Assembly: GCF_900603025.1 (NCBI RefSeq)
Contig: NZ_LR026975.1
Span: 4,898,001 to 4,962,000 of the forward strand
Reading direction: 5' to 3'
DNA: 64,000 bases
Source: Mycolicibacterium hassiacum DSM 44199
GTDB lineage: Bacteria > Actinomycetota > Actinomycetes > Mycobacteriales > Mycobacteriaceae
Positions 54,052-61,975 of this stretch are shown in pieces. A program made the position numbers and the translations under genes. How positions within the stretch are numbered: position 1 is the first letter of the stretch; every line of letters begins with the position of its first letter. The notes below the pieces were generated by a model. That model had not been told where the DNA came from. It ran no database searches and saw only the letters and a program-made list of their open reading frames with translations.

Positions 54052-55806
54052 TCACGACTCGCCGGTGTCGTCCTGCGGTTCGCTGTCCGGGACGGTCGGC
54101 GTGTCCGGCGGCGCCGACGACGTACTGGGGGTCGACGGCTGGGTCGCGGTCGTCGTGGGGGTCGACGTCGTGGTGCTGGTCGTGGTCGTGGTGGTGGTCG
54201 TCGTGGTGGTCGTGGTGGTCGTCGTGGTCGTGGTGGTGGTCGGCGACGTGGTGGTCGTGGTGGTGGCCGACGAGCTGGTCGTCTCCGGCGGCGGAGGAGG
54301 CGGGAGCACCGTGGTGCTCGGCCGCCCGTCCGAGCCGGTGACGGTGACCGTCTGCGGGGTGGGCGGCGGCCCCTCCGGCGGGGGCCCGGTCTCGACGGTG
54401 GTGGCCGTCTCGGTCACCGGGGAGGTGCTGCCGCTGGAGCTGGTGAGGGTGTAGGTCAGCCCCCCGATGGCCAGCAGCGCCGCGGCTGCCGCCGCCCCGA
54501 ACAGCACCACCGGCCGCTTGTAGAACGGCAGCGGTTCGGGTTCGGCCGGGGGCGCCTCCTCCTCGTGGCTGAACTGCATCGCGGGGCGGGCGCCCGTCTG
54601 GTCGAAGGTGTAGTCCTCGCCGGTGTAGGGCACCGGCTCCTCCTGGCTGTCGTCCTGCGACCAGGCCAGCGCCCGGAACGTCGACGACTGCGCATCGTCG
54701 CCGGCCGCACCGGTCGCCCACGCGGACGGCGCCATCGAGGTGGGCACATCGGCCGCCGGCGCCAGCCCGGTGGCGGCCTCGGCGCTGTCGGCGAGCAGCG
54801 CCGCCCCGGCGGCCACGTTCAGCTGCGCCTGCGGGGTGGTGACCACCGGTGCGCGCAGCCGCGTCGACAGCTGCTGGGTGATCAGCGGGATGTTCGCGCC
54901 CCCGCCCACGGTCGCCACCGCCGACACGGCCGACGGCGCGATGTTGTTGCGTCGCAACGTCTCATCGACCGCGGCGAGCAGACCCTCCAGCGGTTCGGAG
55001 ATGAGCTGCTCCAGCTCGTTGCGGGTCACCCGCACGTCGGTGGTGATGCCGGGCAGTTCGGCGTGCACCATCGCGGTGGTCTCCGCCGACAGCCGTTCCT
55101 TGGCCAGCCGGCACTCGTTGCGCAGCCGCGCCAGCGATCCCACCGCCGCGGTGCTGCCCGGATCGGTCTGGTGGGCCTGCGCGATCCCGGCTAGGACGTG
55201 GTTGAGCAGGGCCTGATCGATCTGGTCGCCGGAGAAGTCGGCGTAGCGCACGGTCTGGCCGATGGGGTCGAGGTTCGAGCCCGCGTCGGCCAGCGTGATG
55301 CTGGTGCCGCTGCCGCCGAAGTCGCACAGCACGATCACCCCGCTGGTCGGCAGGCCCGGTGCGGCCTGCAGCGCCGACAGGGCCGCCGTCGAGTCCGGCA
55401 CGATCGCCGGTGGAAGCCCGGCCGGAGAGAGTTCCGGCTTGGCGCGCAACGCGTTTCGCAGCGCCTCGACAGTGGCCGGTCCCCAGTGCGCGGGTACCGC
55501 GACCGCGATCGGGGTCCCGCCGCCGACGGTGCGCGCCATCGCGGCGAGCGCCTCGGCCAGCACGTCCTCGCCGCGGTGTGCCGAACCGTCGGCGGCCACC
55601 AGCGGCACCGGGTCCCCGACCCGCTCGACGAAACCGGTGAGCACGGTCCCCGGTCTGTCGAGGTTCGGGTTCTCCGACGGAACCCCCACCTCGGCGGGGC
55701 GATCGTCGAACAGGGTCAGCACCGACCGGCGCAGCACCGGGGGGCGACCGATCCGGGCCGCCACCAGGTTGGTCATCCCTATGGACAACCCGAGAGAGTC
55801 GCTCAT
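54052..55806 (-). CDS. Hsp70-like single-pass membrane protein with poly-Thr tail, upstream of iniR
   Basis: A 584-residue paralogue of the protein at 34631-36334. The NBD has phosphate 1 LGLSIGMTNLVAARIGRPP, phosphate 2 VLCDFGGSGTSITLAD and adenosine motif VATVGGGANIPLI. An acidic linker leads to one transmembrane helix (about residues 435-457, VLFGAAAAAALLAIGGLTYTL), then a Pro-rich region, an uninterrupted run of about 22 Thr, and an Ser/Thr/Pro tail ending DDTGES. The Hsp70 substrate-binding domain is missing. ATG 55806 (MSDSLGLSIG) has GGTGGAG upstream. It is the first gene of a two-gene unit with iniR, 3 nt apart, which suggests a sensor-regulator pair (inference). Confidence 0.85.
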   Translation of the reverse strand: MSDSLGLSIGMTNLVAARIGRPPVLRRSVLTLFDDRPAEVGVPSENPNLDRPGTVLTGFVERVGDPVPLVAADGSAHRGEDVLAEALAAMARTVGGGTPIAVAVPAHWGPATVEALRNALRAKPELSPAGLPPAIVPDSTAALSALQAAPGLPTSGVIVLCDFGGSGTSITLADAGSNLDPIGQTVRYADFSGDQIDQALLNHVLAGIAQAHQTDPGSTAAVGSLARLRNECRLAKERLSAETTAMVHAELPGITTDVRVTRNELEQLISEPLEGLLAAVDETLRRNNIAPSAVSAVATVGGGANIPLITQQLSTRLRAPVVTTPQAQLNVAAGAALLADSAEAATGLAPAADVPTSMAPSAWATGAAGDDAQSSTFRALAWSQDDSQEEPVPYTGEDYTFDQTGARPAMQFSHEEEAPPAEPEPLPFYKRPVVLFGAAAAAALLAIGGLTYTLTSSSGSTSPVTETATTVETGPPPEGPPPTPQTVTVTGSDGRPSTTVLPPPPPPETTSSSATTTTTTSPTTTTTTTTTTTTTTTTTTTTTSTTTSTPTTTATQPSTPSTSSAPPDTPTVPDSEPQDDTGES

Positions 55807-55914
55807 CTCCACCTCTGCGAATGGGCTTGCGGATCGGGCACCGGCCTGCGGACCGGTCGGGGCGTCGGGGCCGACCCTCACGATAACGGCAGCACGGCCC
55901 GATCACCCGGATTG

Positions 55915-55964
55915 CCCCTAAATTCCCCTAACGCGGCGCAATCCCCTAATGCGAAGTCCCCTAA
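55915..55964 (+). promoter_or_regulatory. Array of four CCCCTAA heptamers upstream of the Rv0340-like gene
   Basis: Exact CCCCTAA occurs at 55915, 55925, 55943 and 55958 in the 250-nt divergent region between the Hsp70-like/iniR unit and the Rv0340-like gene. The last copy extends to CCCCTAATGGG. The same heptamer is clustered again before iniB. Probably binding sites for a shared regulator; IniR is the obvious candidate, as inference. Confidence 0.6.
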
Positions 55965-56056
55965 TGGGTGGGGTCGGGGAGGTGGTATTCGCACCGATTC
56001 GAGGGCCGGTACCCGCCGATAGCATCGGGGCCGGATTCACGAGAGGAGGGCGTTGC

Positions 56057-56569
56057 ATGGCCAACGAGCTGCTGGACTTCGTCATGTCGCTGGTGCGCGA
56101 CCCCGAGGCGGCAGCCCGGTTCGCCGCTGACCCGGACCAGGCCCTGGTGGACGCCAACCTGACGAACGTGACCGTTGCCGACGTCAACAACCTGATCCCG
56201 GTGGTGGCCGACTCGTTGTCGGTGGCCGCGTCCGGTGGTCTGCCCGGGGCGGATCCGGGCGCCAATGTGTGGGCCAGCGGTGCGGCCACGGCGGCGTTCG
56301 ACGCCTTCGACGCCGAGCTGCCGGTCCCCGGCGACGACGGCGGGGTGATCGCCGACGTGGTGCAGGCGGCCGGCACGATCCTCGACTCGGCGACCGGCGA
56401 GTCGGCCGGCGGCCCGGACACCCTGGTGGACACCGGGGTGCCCGATGTCGTCATCGACGACCCGGCGGTCGACGATCCGGTGTTCGGCCCGTCCGCCGAC
56501 GATCGGGTCATCGAGGTGGCCGACCTCGGCTTCGACGACCCGAACGACTCCGGCCTGGACTTCATCTGA
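56057..56569 (+). CDS. IniB N-terminal-domain protein (Rv0340-like)
   Basis: A 170-residue acidic protein. The first 50 residues (ELLDFVMSLVRDPEAAARFA, then PDQALVDANLTNVTVADVNN) match the N-terminus of IniB encoded just downstream (VIDWILSLFRDPVKAQAFIA), so the two share a domain. The remainder is low in aromatic residues and rich in Asp, Val and Pro (VPDVVIDDPAVDDPVFGPS), ending GLDFI. No signal peptide. ATG 56057 follows AGAGGAGGG, a very strong ribosome-binding site. The frame extends upstream to 55949, but that part overlaps the heptamer array and is not protein-like. Position matches Rv0340. Followed by a strong terminator, so it is not co-transcribed by default with iniB. Confidence 0.82.
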   Translation: MANELLDFVMSLVRDPEAAARFAADPDQALVDANLTNVTVADVNNLIPVVADSLSVAASGGLPGADPGANVWASGAATAAFDAFDAELPVPGDDGGVIADVVQAAGTILDSATGESAGGPDTLVDTGVPDVVIDDPAVDDPVFGPSADDRVIEVADLGFDDPNDSGLDFI

Positions 56570-56587
56570 CAGTCAGATCACCACACC

Positions 56588-56623
56588 GACTGCGCGGCCC
56601 GCGGGCCGCGCAGTCGTCGTTTT
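56588..56623 (+). terminator. Intrinsic terminator after the Rv0340-like gene
   Basis: A perfect 28-bp palindrome (56588-56615; 14-base half-site GACTGCGCGGCCCG) begins 19 nt after the stop codon and is followed by CGTTTTC. It gives a GC-only stem with a minimal loop and a short T-tract. Confidence 0.85.
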
Positions 56624-56664
56624 CGCAGGTCTTTCGCCCACCGGCGCGACACCCTCGCACCCAC

Positions 56665-56714
56665 CCCCTAATAACCCCCTAATCCCCTAATGGGGCCCCA
56701 TGTGCAACCCCTAG
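56665..56714 (+). promoter_or_regulatory. Array of CCCCTAA heptamers upstream of iniB
   Basis: Exact CCCCTAA at 56665, 56676 and 56684, plus the variant CCCCTAG at 56708. The third copy is part of the palindrome CCCC-TAAT-GGGG, followed directly by CCCC. The array lies 135-185 nt upstream of the iniB start, just after the terminator, where the iniBAC promoter is expected. Confidence 0.65.
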
Positions 56715-56849
56715 GTGGGCTCGGTCAGAGAGGGGTTTCGACCCCGTTTTGCGGGGTGTTGCGCGGCCCTACCGTGATGACCAGATCGCCGGAAGACCGG
56801 CGGCAGGAACCGATAACCCACAGCACACACCCGGAAGGACCGAAGAACA

Positions 56850-57854
56850 ATGACCAACGTCATCGACTGGATTCTCAGCCTGTTCCGCGATCCGGTGAAG
56901 GCCCAGGCGTTCATCGCCGACCCGGGCCGGGCCATGCAGAGCGCCGGCATCACCAACCTGACCACCGCCCAGGTGCAGAGCGTGGCCGCGTCGGTCGCGC
57001 CGGCCGCGGTCGTCAAGGGCGGCGGCGACCCCGTCGTCGGGCTGCAGCAGGCCGTCGCGCAGACCCACGGCATCGCGTTCGCCCCGCAGCGGCAGACCGA
57101 GGCGTTCTCGAACAACGACACCCTCAGCCACAACGACACCCGCTTCCTGAGCCCGGAGACCAACACGGCCACCTTCGCCGGCCAGGACGTCCAGCAGGGC
57201 GGGGTCAACGTCGGGTTGGACTTCGGTGACATCACCTTCGGCAACAAGACCACCAACACCGCCACCGAGGGCGCGGTGATCAACACCGGCAACGCCGGCG
57301 ACATCGACACCACCCACGTCGACGGGGACGGCAATGTGGTCGGCGACGGCAACGAGAACGTCAACACCGGCGACATCAAGGACTCCAACGTCAACATCGG
57401 CGGCCTGAACAACAAGATCGACGACCGTGGCGACATCACCGCCGGCGGCGACGTGATCAAGGACAACAAGGGACCGGTGGTCAACGACGTCGACATGAGC
57501 GGCGGTGACGGCGGCAGCGCCCGCGGCGGTGACGGCCCCGGTGGCCTGATCGGTGTCGGCAAGGGCGGCGACGCCACGGCCGGCTCCGGTGGCTCGGGCG
57601 GGGTGCTGGTCATCAGCGACAACAGCCACACCCACAACGAGGTCGACGGCAACATGACCACCGTCGGCGACGTCCACGGCGACCTGTCCGGGTCCGTCAC
57701 GGGCGGCTACAACAAGGAGGACAACTCGGTCGACAACTCCGTCAACGACAGCTTCAACCAGGACAACCGGGTGACGGACAGCTTCAACACCGACAACCGG
57801 GACTACTCGGAGCACGACCAGGTGTCGGTCAACACCGAGGTGAGCCTCTGGTGA
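56850..57854 (+). CDS. iniB: Isoniazid-inducible protein IniB
   Basis: First gene of the cell-wall-stress operon induced by inhibitors such as isoniazid and ethambutol. The 334-residue protein has a short helical N-terminal domain (VIDWILSLFRDPVKAQAFIA) shared with the Rv0340-like protein. A low-complexity Gly/Asp/Asn region follows (residues about 90-330), made of GD-x-N and N-x-D repeats (GDGNVVGDGNENVNTGDIKD and similar), suggestive of a beta-helical or adhesin-like fold. There are no Cys residues and no classical signal peptide. GGAAGGA precedes the ATG. The biochemical role is unknown. A perfect hairpin follows the stop before iniA. Confidence 0.92.
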   Translation: MTNVIDWILSLFRDPVKAQAFIADPGRAMQSAGITNLTTAQVQSVAASVAPAAVVKGGGDPVVGLQQAVAQTHGIAFAPQRQTEAFSNNDTLSHNDTRFLSPETNTATFAGQDVQQGGVNVGLDFGDITFGNKTTNTATEGAVINTGNAGDIDTTHVDGDGNVVGDGNENVNTGDIKDSNVNIGGLNNKIDDRGDITAGGDVIKDNKGPVVNDVDMSGGDGGSARGGDGPGGLIGVGKGGDATAGSGGSGGVLVISDNSHTHNEVDGNMTTVGDVHGDLSGSVTGGYNKEDNSVDNSVNDSFNQDNRVTDSFNTDNRDYSEHDQVSVNTEVSLW

Positions 57855-57866
57855 CCGAGTGACCGG

Positions 57867-57900
57867 AGCTGGCGGGGATCAACTCCGATCCCCGCCAGCT
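57867..57900 (+). terminator. Perfect 14-bp hairpin between iniB and iniA
   Basis: AGCTGGCGGGGATC (57867-57880) is followed by a 6-nt loop and its exact complement (57887-57900), starting 12 nt after the iniB stop and ending 43 nt before iniA. The T-rich run after it is short (TTCGCATCT). It may act as a partial terminator or RNA-stability element that sets iniB above iniA and iniC. Confidence 0.75.
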
Positions 57901-57943
57901 TTCGCATCTACGGTTGACATCGCACCGCGCAGACGAGGACCCC

Positions 57944-59866
57944 ATGACACAGCCCAGCGACGTCGAGAAGAAGTACCTGGCCGATCCGGTCAAGGTGATG
58001 CTCGAGCTGATCGAGCACACCAGCCGGATCGCCGAGACCAACGACCGTGGTGACCTCGTCGACCGGCTGGCCCGGGCCAAGGCCCGGCTCACCGACCCGC
58101 AGATCCGGGTGGTCATCGCCGGCCAGCTCAAACAGGGCAAGAGCCACCTGCTCAACTCGCTGCTGAACATGCCGGTCGCCCGGGTCGGCGACGACGAGAG
58201 CACCGTGCTGCCGACGGTGGTGACCTACGGCGAGAACCCGTCCGCGCAGCTGATCGTCGCCAACCCGGACGGCGAGGAACCGGACGCCGTCCCGATCCCG
58301 ATGTCGGAGCTGGTCAACGACCTGCGGCACGCCCCGCAGGCCGGCGGCCGCAAGGTGCTGCGGGTGGAGGTCACCGCCTCGGGGCCGCTGCTGCAGAAGG
58401 GGCTGGCGTTCATCGACACCCCCGGGGTCGGCGGGCACGGCCAACCCCATCTGTCGGCCACGCTGGGGCTGCTGCCCGACGCCGACGCGGTGCTGATGTG
58501 CAGCGACACCAGCCAGGAGTTCACCGAACCCGAACTGACCTTCATCCGCCAGGCGGTCGAGATCTGCCCGGTGGCGGCGATCATCGCCACCAAGACCGAC
58601 CTGTACCCGTTCTGGCGCCAGATCGTCGAGACCAACAGGGCGCACCTGCAGCGCGCCGGGCTGGACATCCCGATCATCCCGGCGTCGTCGGTGCTGCGCA
58701 GCCACGCCCTGCAGCTCAACGACAAGGAGCTCAACGAAGAATCCAACTTCCCGGCCATCGTGCGCTTCCTCACCCAGGAGGTGCTGGTCCGCCAGAACGA
58801 CCGGATCCGCGATTTCGTGCTTGCCGAAATCCGTTCCGCCGCAGAGCATCTGAAGCTGGCGCTGGACAGCGAGCTGGCCGCGATCAACGACCCACAGGCG
58901 CAGGAACGGCTCAAGGAGGATCTGGAGCGGCGAAAGGCCGAGGCGCAGGACGCGCTGCAGCAGACCGCGCTGTGGCAGCAGGTGCTCAACGACGGCATCT
59001 CCGATCTGACGGCCGACATCGACCACGACCTGCGCGCCCGGTTCCGGGTGATCACCCAGCACATCGAGAAGGTGATCGACAGCTGTGACCCGACCCGGCA
59101 CTGGGCCGAGATCGGCAACGAACTCGAGGAGGCCGTCGCCACCGCGGTCGGGGACAACTTCGTCTGGGCCTACCAGCGGGCGCAGGTGCTCGCCGAGGAG
59201 GTGGCCCGCACCTTCACCGAGGCCGGCCTGGACGCGATCGAGATGCCGCGCATCGACCCGCGCCAGTTCGGCGCCAGCCTCGGCGAGGTCAAATCGCTGG
59301 GCAGCCTGGAGGCCAAACCGATCGGCAAGGGCCGCAAGCTGTCCATCGGGTTGCAGGGCTCCTACGGCGGCGTGCTGATGTTCGGCATGATGACCTCGTT
59401 CGCCGGGCTGGGCATGTTCAACCCGATCTCGATCGGCGCGGGCCTGCTGATGGGCCGCAGCGCCTACCGGGAGAACATCGACAACCGGATGTCGCGGGTG
59501 CGCAACGAGGCCAAGCTCAACGCCCGGCGGTTCGTCGACGACGTCCAGTTCGTGGTGAGCAAGGAGTCCCGCGACCGGCTCAAGGGCATCCAGCGCCAGC
59601 TGCGCGACCACTACCGGGCCATCGCCAACCAGGCCACCCGCTCGCTCAACGAGTCGCTGCAGGCCACCCTCGCCGCGGCCAAGATGGCCGAGGACGAACG
59701 CAACGCCCGGGTCCGCGAGCTCGAACGCCGGCTCGACATCCTGCGCCAGGTCATCGAGCACACCACCCGGATGAGCGAGCTGCAGGCGCGCAACGCGCTG
59801 CAACCCGGCCGGACCCCGGCCGGTCAGGCTGCTCCGGCACCTCGGGGCGGGGCCGGACGCACCTAA
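57944..59866 (+). CDS. iniA: Dynamin-like GTPase IniA
   Basis: Bacterial dynamin-family protein of 640 residues, the length of M. tuberculosis IniA, which is reported to remodel membranes in a GTP-dependent way and to contribute to drug tolerance. G1 P-loop GQLKQGKSHLLNSLL near residue 60, switch-region Thr in DDESTVLPTVVTYGE, G3 DTPGVGG near 159 and G4 TKTD near 216. A long helical stalk follows, with a hydrophobic paddle at about 475-505 (YGGVLMFGMMTSFAGLGMF) for membrane insertion. ATG 57944 is preceded by GAGGA; an upstream in-frame start at 57914 lies just after the iniB hairpin. iniC follows after 82 nt. Confidence 0.94.
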   Translation: MTQPSDVEKKYLADPVKVMLELIEHTSRIAETNDRGDLVDRLARAKARLTDPQIRVVIAGQLKQGKSHLLNSLLNMPVARVGDDESTVLPTVVTYGENPSAQLIVANPDGEEPDAVPIPMSELVNDLRHAPQAGGRKVLRVEVTASGPLLQKGLAFIDTPGVGGHGQPHLSATLGLLPDADAVLMCSDTSQEFTEPELTFIRQAVEICPVAAIIATKTDLYPFWRQIVETNRAHLQRAGLDIPIIPASSVLRSHALQLNDKELNEESNFPAIVRFLTQEVLVRQNDRIRDFVLAEIRSAAEHLKLALDSELAAINDPQAQERLKEDLERRKAEAQDALQQTALWQQVLNDGISDLTADIDHDLRARFRVITQHIEKVIDSCDPTRHWAEIGNELEEAVATAVGDNFVWAYQRAQVLAEEVARTFTEAGLDAIEMPRIDPRQFGASLGEVKSLGSLEAKPIGKGRKLSIGLQGSYGGVLMFGMMTSFAGLGMFNPISIGAGLLMGRSAYRENIDNRMSRVRNEAKLNARRFVDDVQFVVSKESRDRLKGIQRQLRDHYRAIANQATRSLNESLQATLAAAKMAEDERNARVRELERRLDILRQVIEHTTRMSELQARNALQPGRTPAGQAAPAPRGGAGRT

Positions 59867-59940
59867 CCTCGGCCGCACCGCGGTAACGCGCCTACGCTGA
59901 CACTCGGTTCAACAACCGAGTACGGGAGGACGGCCGAGGT
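59866..59940 (+). promoter_or_regulatory. Nested inverted repeats enclosing the iniC ribosome-binding site
   Basis: Outer perfect 10-bp arms: ACCTCGGCCG at 59866-59875 and its complement at 59931-59940. Inner perfect 8-bp arms: ACTCGGTT at 59902-59909 and AACCGAGT at 59914-59921, with a 4-nt loop. The right outer arm ends in GAGGT (59936-59940), 8 nt before the iniC ATG, so the outer stem would mask the ribosome-binding site. The left outer arm begins at the last base of iniA, so iniA translation could influence folding. Confidence 0.65.
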
Positions 59941-59948
59941 AGCCCCAG

Positions 59949-61439
59949 ATGAGCACGAGTGACCATGTGCGCGCGATCCTGGGCGCCACCATTCGCGCGT
60001 ACCGGGCCGATCCGGCGTACCGGAACCGCCCCGATGTGCACCACGGGCTCGAGCTCATCGGCCGCCGGCTCAACGAGCCGATCCGCATCGCGTTGGCCGG
60101 AACCCTCAAGGCGGGCAAGTCGACGCTGGTGAACGCCCTGGTCGGCGAGGAGATCGCACCGACCGACGCGACCGAGGCGACCCGCATCGTCACCTGGTTC
60201 CGGCACGGGCCGGTGCCCAAGGTCACCGCCAACCACCGCGACGGGCGCCGTTCGAATGTGCCGATCGGCCGCAACGGCGGCCTGACGTTCGACTTCGCCG
60301 ATCTGGACGCCGACGACATCGTCGACCTGGAGGTCGAATGGCCGGCGCCTGAGCTCGTCAACGCCACCATCATCGACACCCCGGGCACGTCGTCGCTGTC
60401 GCGCGACGTCTCCGAACGCACCCTGCGGCTGCTGGTTCCCGGCGACGGGGTGCCGCGGGTGGACGCGGTGGTGTTCCTGCTGCGGACCCTCAACGCCGCC
60501 GACATCGCGCTGCTCAAGCAGATCGGTGAACTGGTCGGCGGATCGGCCGGGGCGCTCGGGGTGATCGGCGTGGCGTCGCGGGCCGACGAGATCGGCGCGG
60601 GCCGCATCGACGCGATGCTGTCCGCCAAGGACGTGGCGACCCGGTTCACCCGCGAGCTCGAGCAGACCGGGATCTGCCAGGCGGTGGTGCCGGTGTCGGG
60701 GCTGCTCGCGCTGACCGCGCGCACGCTGCGCCAGTCCGAGTTCGTGGCGCTGGAGAAACTGGCCGGCGTCGACCCGGTCGAACTGCACAAGGCGATGCTG
60801 TCGGCCGACCGGTTCGTCCGCGAGGACAGCACCCTGCCGGTGGACGCGCCGACCCGGGCGGCGCTGCTGAACCGGTTCGGCATGTTCGGCATCCGGATCG
60901 CGATCGCGGTGCTGCGCGCCGGGGTGAACGATTCGGTGGCGCTGGCCGACGAGCTGCTCGAGCGCAGCGGGCTGGTGGCCCTGCGCGATGTGATCGACCA
61001 GCAGTTCGCGCAGCGCTCCGATCTGCTCAAGGCGCACACCGCGCTGGTGTCGCTGCGCCGGTTCGTGCAGAACTACCCGATCTACGCCACCCCGCGGATC
61101 ATCGCCGACATCGACCCGCTGCTGGCCGACACCCACGCCTTCGAGGAGCTGCGGCTGCTCAGCCAGTTGCGTTCGCGGCCGACGACATTGAACGAAGACG
61201 AGATGGCCTCACTGCGCCGCATCATCGGCGGTTCGGGCACCGACGCGGCCAGCCGGCTCGGTCTGGGACCGGAGGCGCCCTACGACGGGCCGCGGGCGGC
61301 GTTCGCCGCCGCCCAGCGCTGGCGCCGGCGCGCCGAACACCCGCTCAACGATCCGTTCACCACCCGGGCCTGCCGGGCCGCGGCCCGCAGCGCCGAGGCG
61401 CTGGTCGCCGAGTTCGCCGCGCGCAACCGCACCTTCTAG
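59949..61439 (+). CDS. iniC: Dynamin-like GTPase IniC
   Basis: Second dynamin-related protein of the operon, 496 residues, the presumed partner of IniA. P-loop GTLKAGKSTLVNALVG near residue 51, switch Thr in TDATEATRIVTWF, and G3 DTPGTSS near 143. The G4 position reads ASRADE, which keeps the Asp but replaces the usual T/N-K pair, so guanine specificity may be altered. C-terminal helices are shorter than in IniA and no hydrophobic paddle is visible, suggesting it works in a heteromeric complex. The start is governed by a predicted RNA stem. Converges with a Thr-rich membrane protein gene 19 nt downstream. Confidence 0.92.
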   Translation: MSTSDHVRAILGATIRAYRADPAYRNRPDVHHGLELIGRRLNEPIRIALAGTLKAGKSTLVNALVGEEIAPTDATEATRIVTWFRHGPVPKVTANHRDGRRSNVPIGRNGGLTFDFADLDADDIVDLEVEWPAPELVNATIIDTPGTSSLSRDVSERTLRLLVPGDGVPRVDAVVFLLRTLNAADIALLKQIGELVGGSAGALGVIGVASRADEIGAGRIDAMLSAKDVATRFTRELEQTGICQAVVPVSGLLALTARTLRQSEFVALEKLAGVDPVELHKAMLSADRFVREDSTLPVDAPTRAALLNRFGMFGIRIAIAVLRAGVNDSVALADELLERSGLVALRDVIDQQFAQRSDLLKAHTALVSLRRFVQNYPIYATPRIIADIDPLLADTHAFEELRLLSQLRSRPTTLNEDEMASLRRIIGGSGTDAASRLGLGPEAPYDGPRAAFAAAQRWRRRAEHPLNDPFTTRACRAAARSAEALVAEFAARNRTF

Positions 61440-61458
61440 CGCGGCCTGCGGCCGGCGA

Positions 61459-61962
61459 TCACGGCTGTTCCTCGACCGTCGTGGTCTCGGTGGCCGTCGT
61501 GGTCTCGGTGGTCGTCTCGGTCGTGGTCTCGGTGGCCGTGGTGGTCTCGGTGGCCGTGGTGGTCTCGGTCGGCACCGTGGTGGTCGCAGTGACGGTCTGG
61601 GTCACCGTGCGTGTCGGTGTGGTGGCCGGCGGCGGGGCCACCGCGCGGGAGGTGGTGGTCAGCGGGGTCAGCGACGGCTCGCCGGTGGTGGGTTCGTCGC
61701 CGGCCACCAGCCGCACCAGCCCGTAGACGACCAGCGCGACCAGCAGCGCGCCGACGGCACCGAACGCCACCAGCGCCGCGGGTTTGCGGTACCAGGGCTG
61801 CTCGGGGTCCTGCTGGTATCCCTGCCCGTAACCCGGGTCCCCGTAGGGCTGGCCCTGCGTCTGGTCGTAGCCCTGACCCGGATCGCCGTAGCCGCCGTAG
61901 GCGGTCGGTGCGTCGTCGGGATATTCCGGGTCGTCTCCTGAGCCGTAACGCGCCACGGCCAC
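61459..61962 (-). CDS. Small single-pass membrane protein with Thr/Glu repeat tail
   Basis: A 167-residue protein of unknown function. A Tyr/Gly/Gln-rich cytosolic N-terminus (AYGGYGDPGQGYDQTQGQPY) leads to one transmembrane helix (about residues 62-86, LVAFGAVGALLVALVVYGLVRLV). The extracytoplasmic tail is dominated by Thr, with TATETTT/TETTT repeats, and ends TTVEEQP. The repeat DNA (GGTCTCGGTGGCCGTGGT type) covers 61480-61600. The tail composition matches those of the Hsp70-like proteins of this window and could be glycosylated. The gene at 61976 on the same strand, 13 nt upstream, encodes a protein of the same design. Confidence 0.72.
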   Translation of the reverse strand: MAVARYGSGDDPEYPDDAPTAYGGYGDPGQGYDQTQGQPYGDPGYGQGYQQDPEQPWYRKPAALVAFGAVGALLVALVVYGLVRLVAGDEPTTGEPSLTPLTTTSRAVAPPPATTPTRTVTQTVTATTTVPTETTTATETTTATETTTETTTETTTATETTTVEEQP

Positions 61963-61975
61963 TGATAGTAGGCGC

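Noticed and set aside
54160..54250. GTGGTC-type trinucleotide run as a microsatellite or CRISPR-like repeat
   Set aside because: It is the coding sequence of the poly-Thr tail read on the minus strand, with mixed Thr codons and no spacers.
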